Of a stretch of 64,000 nucleotides of DNA, positions 22,946 through 33,110 are shown piece after piece. The position numbers and the translations under genes were made by a program. The notes under the pieces are model-generated. The model had not been told where the DNA came from. It saw nothing but the letters and a program-made list of their open reading frames with translations, and made no database searches. Origin of the DNA: Platycnemis pennipes (Eukaryota > Arthropoda > Insecta > Odonata > Platycnemididae); assembly GCA_933228895.1 (NCBI GenBank), contig OW121847.1, forward strand, positions 87,771,656-87,835,655, read 5' to 3'. Within the stretch, counting starts at the first letter, position 1. Every line of letters starts with the position of its first letter.

Positions 22946-23900
22946 CACTAGCCGTGAAGATGGCGTTCAGGAAAAAACAAATGTCAATTAAAAAATAAGT
23001 ATGGTGCATAATTTATTTGAAAGAATAATGTTGTGTACGTTGTAGATATGCATTGTTTAAGAAAAAAACGGATTCTTGCATCGCAAGGTAAGTAGTTGCT
23101 CTCTCTTACTATGATGTTGTATGGTTGTAGCTGTATTCATACAGTGTCATTACCACATTCGTGCGATTTGAAGTTTTCAAGTAAATAACTTTAATTTTAA
23201 GAACAACTTTCTAGTCTCTAGGGTTTCATTCAACCTAGCTCTTCCAATAGACTGATGGTAGTACTCTTCTAGGAATTTTTTACAACTCCAATATCCTCAA
23301 AAAGTAATGTTTAATTAAGAAACACAAGAAGATAACTATCCTCTTCGCGTTCCATTCCCCATGAATATCTAGAGCTAAGCCAAAAAATAAGGTCGCATGT
23401 GTTAAACCTTGATCATATGAGCTTGGGTCCGACTGAAAAGACGAGATGTTGAAGACCATGGAGATGCCATTTTCACTTGGGAGCTTATCTTCATAATTAT
23501 TCAGTGCTAACTCATAAGCACTTAAATTTGCGATTCATGAGCCTGCAATGGACGAGAGCGGTCAGAAACCTTTGACCCGAATTTGGATGGAAATCACTAT
23601 GCTTAACTCGGTTGCACAGAAGGTCGACATCTATAAATTCACTAAGTAGATTCCCAAACGACAAGTCGTGGACCTTTAAGACGTGAGACTTCACACAAAC
23701 ACACAACTATAAAGTCACGCACACACATGCACAAAGCACCACATTACCACCACGGGTGGCTGGCTGCATCTCTCTCTTTCTCGTCAGCTCCGGAAGGAAA
23801 CGAATTTTTCCCACCCTTAAAGGGAAATCAAGTCTTTAAATAGCACTCCTACAGAAATCTGAAGCTATTCCGAATTGTTTAAACGTACGACGGCAGCAAT
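22946..23900. other. No gene seen; short CA-rich run
   Basis: AT-rich. CACACA-rich words lie at about 23695-23735. Nothing else recognised. Confidence 0.45.
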
Positions 23901-24245
23901 TAACACTTGCTCTCCGACTTGAGGCCATGTCAAGGGCCCTATTAGGCCCGAATTCGCCCCTGGTGGGAGGAAGGGAGCGAGGCTGAGTGAGGGGGTTATT
24001 CGGGTTATGGGAAGGCGAGTGAGAGGGAAGGTGGGTCGGGAGGGAGATGGGTGGACAAGAGAGTTGGTTAGGGGTTGGGGGGATGGAGTCAGAGGCGAGA
24101 AAGGGGCTGCAGAATACGAGAGGAGTGAAGGGGTGGAGGGGCCGTTAGGTGGCTCAGGAGAATGTAGCAGGAGAGAGAGAGAGAGGGTTTTCGGCGAGGG
24201 GAAAGAAGGGGCAGTGGAGAAACACGAACGGAAAAGGTAGAGAAG
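23901..24245. promoter_or_regulatory. GC-rich, purine-biased patch
   Basis: The + strand is purine-rich from about 23960 to 24240 and contains a (GA)n run near 24171-24187. The overlapping open frames are artefacts of this bias. Confidence 0.25.
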
Positions 24246-24363
24246 CAAGAAATGAATTCACCAAACAAGGCACGGCTTCACCAAGGGACCACTGCGACAT
24301 GGTTTTTGAGCGAAGCCATATTTTTATTAATTTAACACTCCGTAAATTTTGCCATTGAGAGAG

Positions 24364-24475
24364 GCGACCGACAATCATGGTCATATGCGCTAGTAAAGAT
24401 GGGGAGAAGTCGATATTTTTCAGGGAACGGAAGAAGGGTTGAGTGAAGCACGGGATCGGCATTAGTATACTCTTA
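24364..24475 (+). repeat. Dispersed repeat family A, copy 2
   Basis: It matches 1089-1216 in order: GCGACCGACAA, ATGCGCTAGTAAAGAT, TTTTTCAGGGAACGGAAGAA, GGGTTGAGTGAAGCACGG, then ATACTCTTA at the end. Confidence 0.55.
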
Positions 24476-26490
24476 CGAAGACGAACGGTGCTAGCTAACA
24501 AAAGGCACTATGGAGTCTAATGTTTAACTTCGTATCCGAAGGAATAAGCACCGAGTACTCTTAACATAACACTCGAGGAAACAACACTATTCTACTGAAA
24601 ATCTACCATGCCCGGATTACAAACTCGGGTTTTCAAAATGGGAAACCAGCATTAAAGCCACCACAGAAACCTGATCCTCTGCCATGCTTCATTACAGAGT
24701 AAAGATACCATAAAATACCATTCCTTCTACCGTGAACGATTCTGAGTCTTACTGGCCCCTGAATTTAATCGCAAAGATGATAAACGTTAGCTAACCCCTC
24801 CATGCGTTGCCGATCTATCGTTTAAGAGGGCACGTGGAAGGGAAAGTTCATGGCATAAAAATATCAATACCACAGGGAAAGGAGAAATGAAACTGATTTC
24901 AGATGCAAAAAATATGAGAATTTAGAATATAAACAAAAAATAATGCTGGCCATAGAATGCAAATATGGAATAATGAAATTGTGTCTAGGTTCTGCGCATC
25001 AGAGTATATTTGCGAAAAGGAAGTTTCAGATCCATTGCGAACATTCATTCCGATGAAAATGGGGAGATATCGCAAGCTAGTGGGAGCCACGGAGTCACCA
25101 AGTCGCATACGAGGCGAGAGGAGTTTGCAGATTTTGATATTCAAACGAATTCCACACACCAAGTAACCCTAGAATTATATTCCATGTTTTACAAATGAAA
25201 TGAGACACAGGGGACAGACGGCTGAGACGAGATCATTCAGAAGCAACTTCTGCTTGAGTTTTAAAATTAAATTCGAAGAACACTCAGCCGCACGCACGCA
25301 ACATAAAGCAGAAATATTTTAGACTTCATAAAAAAACGGAAGCATGATTTTTCCAAGCATTTGAAGTGCAGAATTATAAAAAGCGTAATTATTGATACTT
25401 GAAAACAAAATTACATGCTCGGTAATTTCTACTCCGAAAAGAATTTCGAAAGTTTTCCGATTGTCTGGCACAACTGCATGCATAAGTGGACATCATACAC
25501 CTAGTTTTATTTCATTATTTACAAAAATCAAAATATTTCAAATTACCCCATTTTTCCCGCAAGCCTAACTGCGGATGAAGTAATTCAATGCGAACAAAGC
25601 AATTTATTTTTCACCGCAATCATGTAATTTGGTTGTTAAAAGTTCAGCTGACCATCAGTTCATTCAGGTAAATCAAATGAATACTTGTGGTTAAATATCA
25701 GTGACTGCCTTCTACAATGCCTAAAAGTTTGTCGTACAATAAGCAGACAACTGGATAAATTGGGCTTTCCACATGTTACTAGTTTTTATGACTAAACATG
25801 AAATAATAATAAAATCGAACCTAGGCCATAAATCATCATCCTTCCAATTAACATAGGGGATGACGGACGGAAATATAATCAACGACCATGAACATTTTTC
25901 GTACGAGTTTATCATCAATTACATCCCGGAAATGAACTCTACTCATGAATGCATTTCAATTAATTTGTTTCATTCCCAACCTGCCTTCTCTCATGCATTT
26001 CAATCACAAACTACGATCAAAGCCATTTTTAAAACTTATTTCGCCTTTCCACGTATTATTTCCAATTTATAGCTGGATTTAAAATTTATTTTTTTCATTT
26101 TTGCCAATGCAAAGGGAAAAAATCCGGCTATATGGGTGTCCAAAAATGGCTAGTATTGTCCTAATGGATAGGAGATGTAAAACTCACGAATATAATTGAC
26201 ATTTAATTCCTTATAAGTAGAGTGACTTCCGAAGCTCTCACAATAAGGAGACGCAAGTTAGAACAATTTTTTTGCAGAAATATTTGTTTCTTCCTCATGA
26301 GATGATATTTAAGTATTGTCAGGCGTGATAAATAAGGAGCGCTATTAAAATAGGGCTAAAAATACTTTATACAAATAGGTATGTACAATCATAGCGTATA
26401 ACTCAAAGAAATGAATTGCTACGGTCCGCAGTCAGAGACATATGGCGGCCAAATTTGAGGCATCGACTTTGAATGACTGAAAAGTAGTAT
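24476..26490. other. No gene seen
   Basis: About 2 kb of AT-rich sequence. A possible minus-strand tRNA-like fragment (GAGTTTGTAATCCGGGCATGG on the minus strand, near 24607-24627) is too weak to call. Otherwise nothing recognised. Confidence 0.45.
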
Positions 26491-26679
26491 CATATATCAG
26501 CAAATCCATGAATTATGCACCGATACAGCAACCGGATTTTGATAAAAAAAATCGAGCAGCACACCCTCCCAAGTTGATTCTTCCTTTAGTTTGGACCCTT
26601 AGGAAACACCTCAAGCCAATGAACCAAGAAAAACGCACTGTTAGAATAGTTTTTTCAGCCTTTTTTGTCCAAAAAACGA
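26491..26679 (+). repeat. Left terminal inverted repeat
   Basis: About 189 bp, pairing with 27650-27841 with only a few differences. Confidence 0.85.
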
Positions 26680-27649
26680 ACTACAGGGTGGATTTAAATC
26701 TTGGTCACATTTTGGTAATTTTGAAATTGGCAATTGTTTTCCATTTTTAATGCGCACACAACACTTTGAAAAGCTCGAAAAGACTTGTACAAGTACCCGT
26801 GATGATGTTGAAGACCATTGAAACCAAAAATGCGTCCAAGGATGGCCATTTTGGGCTGCGCGGGTGGGAAACGGCAATTTCTCGCCCCTCATTGACCTGA
26901 AATGGATACGCGCGTCATTCATTTTCGGCCTCGATTCTAGTGAAGATCATCTACGGTAATCGTATGATTGTTTGCTGAATTCCTTCAAGCCCTCTCGTTT
27001 TCATAAAAATGTCCTTTTCTGTACTCCTTGGTGACCAAAAATGGACATACTGATCGAGAACTTTTGGTCTAGATCCTATAGGGGACCAGCCCAGGAACTG
27101 GCACAATTTTTTCCGAATTTTTCTCGCGATCCCCTTTGTGGGTTGAAAATGGCCATTTTTGACCACTCCAGACCAAAGTGGGCCCCCTACGGACATGTTT
27201 TTGGTTTGAATCCTCTTCAAGATCATCACGCACACTTGTACAAGTCTTTTCGAGCTTTCCGAAGTGTTGCGTGCTAATTAAAAAAAATGGCCAATTTCAA
27301 AATGACCAAAATATGACCAAAATTTCCGGAACAAATCTGGCGTCCTCTTTGAAGAATTTTGAACACTCTTTGTTCCTTGAATTTTTCGTCTAGATCCCAT
27401 ACAACTCGAGTAAAAAAATCATGAAGACTTTGCCTGGTCCCATCCTGTTTCGGTATCCAACTTGGTTATCTAACCACTGAATTGATTTTTTCAAAGTGCA
27501 GAACTTTTAATTACAACTATTTAATGCACTTTCCTAGTACTTTTCAGTTTGTAGAAAAATTTGTTCTCAATCAAAAATCAGGTTCCAAAAAAATTAACCT
27601 AAAAAATAGTGCATTTTCCAAGTTGAATGGTCAAAATAAAGGTCAAGGG

Positions 27650-27841
27650 TCGTTTTTTTGGACAAAAAAGGCTGAAAAAACTATTCTAACAGCGCGTTTT
27701 TCTTGGTTCATTGGCTTGAGGTGTTTCCTAAGGGTCCAAACTAAAGGAAGAATCAACTTGGGAGGGTGTGCTGCTCGATTTTTTTAAAATCAAAATCCGG
27801 TCGCTGTATCGGTGCATAATTCATGGATTTGCTGATATATG
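27650..27841 (-). repeat. Right terminal inverted repeat
   Basis: About 192 bp, reverse complement of 26491-26679. The length differences fall mainly in homopolymer A/T runs. Confidence 0.85.
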
Positions 27842-28262
27842 TAATTTACTCATTTAATATGGAAGGCAACCGCCCTTTTCACAAAAAAAATCCCGTATTT
27901 GCTCCATTTAGCGAATTACATTCCTCGACAACAACGGCATACTCGTATGGTTCAATCATTCGAAAGAGTTTCAATAAGTTTAATTCAAAATGAGTTTACA
28001 AATGTTGAGAAATAGATTCTAGTATTAGCTAAGAATTTGCTAAATTTAGATATGTTTATATTTTTAAGTTGCAAGTCTGAGAATAGAATTTTCACCTCGT
28101 CAGCGGCGTGTTCAGAGAGATTATTAATTTATCTGGTGCAAATTCCTGGAGAATGAGACTAAAGATGAATCTCCAATACGGTTATTACTCCAGAAAAATA
28201 AGCGAAAGAGACTGTTACTGTTCGACAGAAAACAACACTAATAACGCTCTTATAATTACCAC
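27842..28262. other. No feature seen
   Basis: AT-rich, nothing recognised. Confidence 0.45.
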
Positions 28263-28870
28263 TTAAAGAAGAAGGAAATTTGACGGACCAGAATATAGCA
28301 GCAAATCACAGCAGTATACAGATCGAATCAACAGATAGAAGGTTGAAAGTGAAACACTGAAATTTCCACACACAGTTTTATTCTCCACGACCATGGTTTC
28401 GTTGCAAGGCAACATCATCAGGTGGAATATTAAGTACAGAGAGCAGTATATATAGGTGGTATGGAAGGAGGAGATTTCCACAGTGTTAAGCCTGAAACTA
28501 TTAACTATCAACAGATAGAGACTGATAGAGAGATTTGTGCATATCGCCGAGTGAGACGTGTCTAAATACGCCCTACTCCGGTAGGTTCTCTGAATACCGC
28601 TAAGGTGACTATTCTGGCTGTGATAAAAATGATGAGTATGGAGGCAAAAATGCATAAAAAAGTAATGCATTAAAAACAGTAAACTTTCAATAGTGAAGTA
28701 GTGGGAATGAATCACTTGTGAAGCACTTGCATTTAACACAAGTGTTAGTTCAAACGTCAGAGGAAATGCGTGAAGTGGTTCGTAAAAAAAATTGATATGA
28801 ATTTCCACGGATGTCATACCAATCTTCCCAATTGTGATCCTAACCTGAACTCGCTAGCCGGGATTTCACA
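28263..28870 (-). mobile_element. Retroelement end (Penelope-like pLTR candidate)
   Basis: This minus-strand stretch holds, in order, an open frame of 184 codons with no domain I recognise, a TATA-like CTATATATAC at about 28446-28455, and a hammerhead-type motif about 25 bp downstream of it. TATA box plus hammerhead in a terminal repeat is the layout known from Penelope-like retroelements. No reverse transcriptase or GIY-YIG domain is visible nearby, so this is at most a truncated end. The assignment is inference from the motif. Confidence 0.35.
28384..28426 (-). ncRNA. Hammerhead-type ribozyme motif, full core
   Basis: Read on the minus strand: CCAC (stem I), CTGATGA (core, matches CUGANGA), one T, GTTGC-CTT-GCAAC (stem II, 5 bp), GAAA (core), CCATGG with the flanking A and T as a minimal stem III, C as cleavage position, GTGG (stem I). 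Every invariant core base is present and both stem I strands pair. The one unusual point is the extra T between the core and stem II; canonical hammerheads join there directly. Hammerheads with very short stem III usually act as dimers. Activity is not shown. Confidence 0.6.
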
Positions 28871-29799
28871 CTTTAATGATCCGGACTGAGTGTGTACGAA
28901 GTAATTTGTGACGCCGATGCAGAGATCTCAACGACTGCCTATGAAGATATTTCAAATGCATTTTCTTAGAGTAACAATAACTTTGGCTATGATTTTCTTC
29001 GCATATTGGTTAGATTTAAATCTAATTTTTTTATATACCTCCTCATGGGTTCTAACTCTGGCAACAGAATGTATTTTCCACACCTCTCCTGCTGTAATCT
29101 CTACATTACTAAAGAGTGGAGGCCTGGTTAAGCCTCCACACAGCGTTGACTAGACACACTAATTTATACACGCTAAATCGCTATTTTATACACGAAATCG
29201 TTAGATAGAAACGAAAAATGATCTTTGGTGAAATATTAGTCTTCTAAACAGAGCCGTTCACTCATAAATTAAAAATTAAAATACGCAAAAGGTGACCCAC
29301 ACCGAACGAGCTGCACGAAAGACATCTACGTCTTCCACCGCCTCTCCTAGATCTCCTATTTGGCGCAAACTTGGAGGTAGGGAGACGGGGCCTGCGTAAA
29401 AAGCTCCTGCGTATTCTGTAAATTACCCTAAGTACTTTTCGTGTACATTATGACGCGAATAAAAGTGTGCTGAAGTTTATATTTATACTTTTTCCAAAAT
29501 TACGACGCAGTCGAACATGCACATGTCTCACGAAATACCCCGCATGGAGTCCAACAACCACTTTCATTGGTAGAATTAGCTGTGTTTCCCCCTTGTGGTT
29601 GGGGGAAGGAACTGCGTAGTCTATATTGTGACTAGACAAAAAAATGATGCACAAGTCTTTCGCAAGCCCACTTTTCCGAAAGGGTTAAAAAACATCAGTT
29701 TTTCGCCGTTTATAAATCGGGAACTACGTGACGGATCGAAGAACGGAAAAATACGGGTCTTTTTATTTGACCAATTCTATCAGATTCGGCAATAAACTC
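28871..29799. other. No gene seen
   Basis: AT-rich. One GC-richer stretch is near 29290-29400. No recognisable gene or repeat. Confidence 0.45.
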
Positions 29800-30362
29800 G
29801 CGGCTGAGCTTAAAGCCACCAAGTGCGACCACCGGGTTGCGGATGGTGGGTCGACCTCTAGATATAGAGGTTAGATACGAGATAAGCGAGTTCACTCGTC
29901 GAAAAAGCAGTCGTGGACAAAAAGCGACGCATTTCGAGGGGGTATTGGTCTATCCCTGGGCAAGGTAGGCCTCTAAATAATACAGGACCTGTAAAGATGC
30001 CGTGACTTGGCGACGGGAGGCTGCCAACAATTACGCTTCTCATCACCCGGAGAAGAGGGCAGCAGCTCTTCTTCATATGAGTGAAGGTGGAGACCACAGT
30101 GGTCGGTACAGCGACACTCATTTCACTACAGGCGTGGTAACACTTACTTTAACGGCTGTAGTACTGCGATGTGGAAGGCAAGGGGAAACCACCGCATTAT
30201 TATCCCGAGAAGTCGTAGCTACTCCACTCTTTTCTTTCTTATCAAGACGTGATGGAACCCTCTCGAGTAAAATATTCCGGAGGTAAAATAGTCCCCCATT
30301 CGGATCTCCGGGCGGGGACTACCCGAGAGAGTACATCAGTCAAATGTGATTAACATTTTAGG
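29800..30362 (+). other. LINE 5' untranslated region (putative)
   Basis: The sequence upstream of the endonuclease is GC-richer than the host background and contains the short direct/inverted word CCTCTAGATATAGAGG and GGGCGGGGACTACCCGAGAG. No coding function is recognised. A 94-codon frame at 30002-30286 is not supported as a protein. RTE elements normally have short 5' regions carrying internal promoter activity; that role here is inferred. Confidence 0.4.
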
Positions 30363-31104
30363 GTAGGAACATAGAACGTGAGATCGCTTTGGACCTGCGG
30401 AAGACTGGAGAACCTGAAGGTGGAAATGCGAAGAATGGACCTCGACGTATTAGGAATCAGCGAAATGAATTGGCCCGAAGAAGGAGACATTTGGAGTGGA
30501 AGCTACAGGATTATACATACGGGATCATTAAATGGTAATGCTGGAATAGGGATCATACTCATAAAAGGCACCGGAATTCATGCGAAGAGCTTCCTGCAGT
30601 ACAATAAAAGGATAATAATGATGAAGATCGAGACCAAACCTGTAGATACCGTAGTGGTGCAGGTTTACATGCCTACGACAGACTACGAAGATGAAGAAGT
30701 GGAAGACGTCTACGAAGATATCGAGGAAGTTATAAAACAGGTGAAAGGAGAAGAAAACCTATATATTTCAGGAGACTGGAACGCCATCGTCGGTGAAGGT
30801 CAAGATGGAAGAATAACTGAAAAATACGGATTGGGAAACCGAAACGAAAGAGGAGAAAGACTGCTGGAGTTATGCACACAGCATAAGTAATTGGTCGCCA
30901 ACACATTCTTTAAAAATCACTACCGAAGAAGATACACGTGAAAAATGCCAGGAGACTGAAGAAAGTTTCAAATAAACTACATTTTAGTGAAGCAGAGATT
31001 TAGAAACCAAGTGAAGGACTGCAAAATTACCCTGGAGCAGACATCGATAGTGACCGTAATTTAGTGATGATGAGATTCCATCTAAAATTCAAAAAATTGA
31101 AGTA
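30363..31104 (+). pseudogene. LINE apurinic-like endonuclease (broken)
   Basis: This endonuclease nicks target DNA to prime reverse transcription. Recognisable parts are a start block VGT-stop-NVRSLW (30363 onward), LDVLGISEMNW, GIGIIL, VVQVYMPT, YISGDWNAIVG and, late in the domain, IDSDRNLVMMRFH. Lesions: the first conserved Trp codon is TAG (30372-30374), several stops follow 30888, and the near-universal SDH motif at the end reads SDR, so the catalytic histidine is lost. The longest uninterrupted part runs from 30378 to 30890. Confidence 0.85.
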
Positions 31105-31139
31105 AACAAAGAAGAATATATGGCCAGTAGAAAAACTGA

Positions 31140-32325
31140 AGGAGGCTCAACATCTGCTGGCATTCCAGAAAGCTGTGGAAAACAACATAGGAGAGAACCT
31201 GAATGAGAAATCAGTGGAAAAGTGTCCAGAAAACATTAAATGTGGACTACAGAAAGCCGCAAAAGAAGTTCTTGGAAGAAGAAAAGTTGCCTAGAAGAAG
31301 CCATGGATCACGGAGGAAGTCGATTGAAGAAAGAAGAAAGAACAAGAATGTGAAAACTGAAGAAGGGCAGCTTTGCTACAAAAGAATAAGGAACGAAATA
31401 AGCCGAAAAGCCAGGAAAGCTAGAGGGATGTGGATGAAGAACCTTTGCGAAGATGTGCAAAACAACCTTGCACTTGGAAAGGTGGAAGCTGCCTATAGGA
31501 TAGTGAGTAACCACTTCAAGGAACGGAGCGCAAGATGCAATGCCATAAGGGACAAGAATGGAGAACTTCTGATTGAAAATGAAGACAAAATGAAGAGATG
31601 GAAAGTATATCTGGAAGAGTTATACAACAGAAGCAATCTCAGCACAAAAGCTATCGAAGAGGAAAGCGAAGTGGAAAAGGATGATTTGGGAGCATCAATA
31701 TTAAGATTGGAATTCGCGGCTGTTGTAAGGGATCTTCGGATGAATAAGGCTTCTGGTATTGATGATGTTCCTGCACAACTAATTAAAAATGCAGGAGAGA
31801 ACACACTAACTCATCTTTACAAAACCATCGGCGACATGTACTCAACAGGAGAAATACCAAGGGACTTCGAGAGAAACATCATCATTCCTATTCCCAAGAA
31901 GAAGAGAGAGGAGAAATGCAAAAATGTTAGGACTATAAGTCTGACGACACATGCATCGAAGATACTGACCAGGATCATCTACAGAAGAAAAGAACGAAAA
32001 GCAGAGGAGCTCCTGGATGAAGATCAATTCGGATTCAGGAAAGGTAAGGGTACAAGAGAAGCAATATTGGCCCTTAGACTGCTCGTAAGGAAGAGAAAGG
32101 AGAACAAGCTGACATTCATTGCATTTGTGGATTTAGAGAAGGCTTTTGACAACGTGGATTGGGATTCGATGCTTGGAATTCTGAAGGGTCCTACAATGAC
32201 TGAAGAATTATCCACAGTCTGTATAAAAACCAGGTAGCTGTGATTAAATCTGGACCCAGATGAGAAGAGGCAAGAATAAGGAAAGAGTGAGACAATGCTG
32301 TGCACTGTCTCCCGTAATTTTTAAT
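31140..32325 (+). pseudogene. LINE reverse transcriptase core (broken, active site deleted)
   Basis: A 344-codon frame (31203-32237) carries RT blocks: NKASGIDDVPAQLIK (about residue 181), VRTISLTTHASKILTRII (242), QFGFRKGKGT (275) and motif A AFVDLEKAFD (307) with its catalytic Asp near 310. The first ~45 residues of that frame are an artefact: the element's own frame there is another one and contains stops, switching near 31320. After 32190 the frame shifts again. The next block reads VRQCCALSPVIFNVYI (32287-32334) instead of the usual VRQGC, and it joins directly to LIAKTERDLNKVL. The block that should hold the [YF]ADD catalytic pair is missing. Confidence 0.9.
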
Positions 32326-33072
32326 GTTTACATACTCATTGCAAAGACAGAGAGGGATCTGAACAAGGTTCTAGTTACCATGGAAAAGGACAATAGCCAG
32401 ATTTCAACTGAAGATAAATAAGAAGAAAGATAAGATATAGGTGCGTAGCAAGAAAGAAGAGGCCAAAACCAATATCAAACTAGGAAAACAAAAACTTGAT
32501 GAGGTTAAGGAGTTCTGTTACCGAGGAAGACGAATAACCAACGATGGACGAAGAAACAAAGAAATAGTAAGTAGAATAGCCCAAGCAAAGAGGGCATTCT
32601 ATCAAAAGAAGAATGTACTTACAGCTGGAAATACAAGTGTAGAAGTAAGGAAACAATTCATGAGAACATACATCTGGAGCATGTTTCTTTACGGCAGTGA
32701 CGCATGGACGATGACAGCAGCGGAGAGGGAAAGGTAGAAGCATTCGAAATGTGGTGCTACAGAATAATGATGAAGATTAAATGGATCGACCGAGTAAGTA
32801 ACGAAGAAGTTCTAAGAAGAGTGGGAGAAAGGAGAAATCTGCTGACAACTCTAAAAAGAAGAAGGGAAAAATTAATCGGCCATACCTTGAGACACGATGG
32901 CCTGATGAAGACAATCGTCGAGGGAAAAGTGAACGGGAAGATTGGAAAAGGTTGGCCTCGTATGAGATACGTGGAACAGGCAGTGAGGGACGTAAAAGAG
33001 AAGAATTACGTCACAATGAAAAGGTTGGCCGATAGAAGCATTAAGTGGAAAGCTGCGTCAAACCAATCCTAG
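32326..33072 (+). pseudogene. LINE RT thumb/C-terminal region
   Basis: Frames at 32441-32737 and 32704-33072 carry the C-terminal words of RTE-like elements: TNDGRRNKEIVSRIAQAKRA, FMRTYIWSMFLYGSDAW, FEMWCYRIMMKIKWIDRVS and GHTLRHDGLMKTIVEGK. The two frames overlap out of phase near 32730, so there is another frameshift. This part is what the fragment at 11405-11955 matches. Confidence 0.85.
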
Positions 33073-33110
33073 GGTTGTTGACCAATGATGATGAAGATGA
33101 TGATCGGCAA
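33073..33110 (+). repeat. LINE 3' tail, TGATGA-rich
   Basis: After the terminal stop the sequence runs TTGTTGACCAATGATGATGAAGATGATGATC. RTE-clade LINEs end in short tandem repeats rather than poly(A), and the copy at 11.9 kb ends with the same TTGTTGACC..TGATGATGATG. Confidence 0.8.

Larger units (their letters stand above)
26491..27841. mobile_element. Foldback/TIR element, 1.35 kb, non-autonomous
   Basis: Positions 26491-26679 are the near-exact reverse complement of 27650-27841, giving terminal inverted repeats of about 190 bp that start CATATATCAGCAAATCC. A second, more diverged inverted pair lies inside (about 26695-26845 with 27183-27335). The right half carries about 315 bp (27336-27649) with no partner on the left. 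The outer ends are compatible with a TA target duplication but do not prove one. No transposase frame is recognisable, so it must depend on an autonomous relative. The near-identity of the ends suggests a younger insertion than the LINE relics. Confidence 0.8.
29800..33110 (+). mobile_element. RTE/BovB-like LINE, near full length but inactivated
   Basis: The order is a GC-richer 5' untranslated part (about 29800-30360), an apurinic-type endonuclease, reverse transcriptase, a C-terminal region (YGSDAWTMT, FEMWCYR) and a TGATGA-rich tail. The C-terminal words resemble those of RTE/BovB elements, whose endonuclease is also the source of 'craniofacial development protein 2-like' gene models. The element carries stops, at least two frameshifts and an internal deletion that removes the RT active-site motif. 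The 5' edge is uncertain and I could not define a target-site duplication. Confidence 0.85.

Noticed and set aside
28263..28817. 184-codon minus-strand open frame as a host gene
   Set aside because: It overlaps the TATA-like box and hammerhead-type motif of a retroelement end and has no recognisable domain.
30002..30286. 94-codon frame as a LINE ORF1 protein
   Set aside because: It lies in the 5' part of the LINE, uses no ATG at its start, and has no zinc-knuckle or coiled-coil signal.
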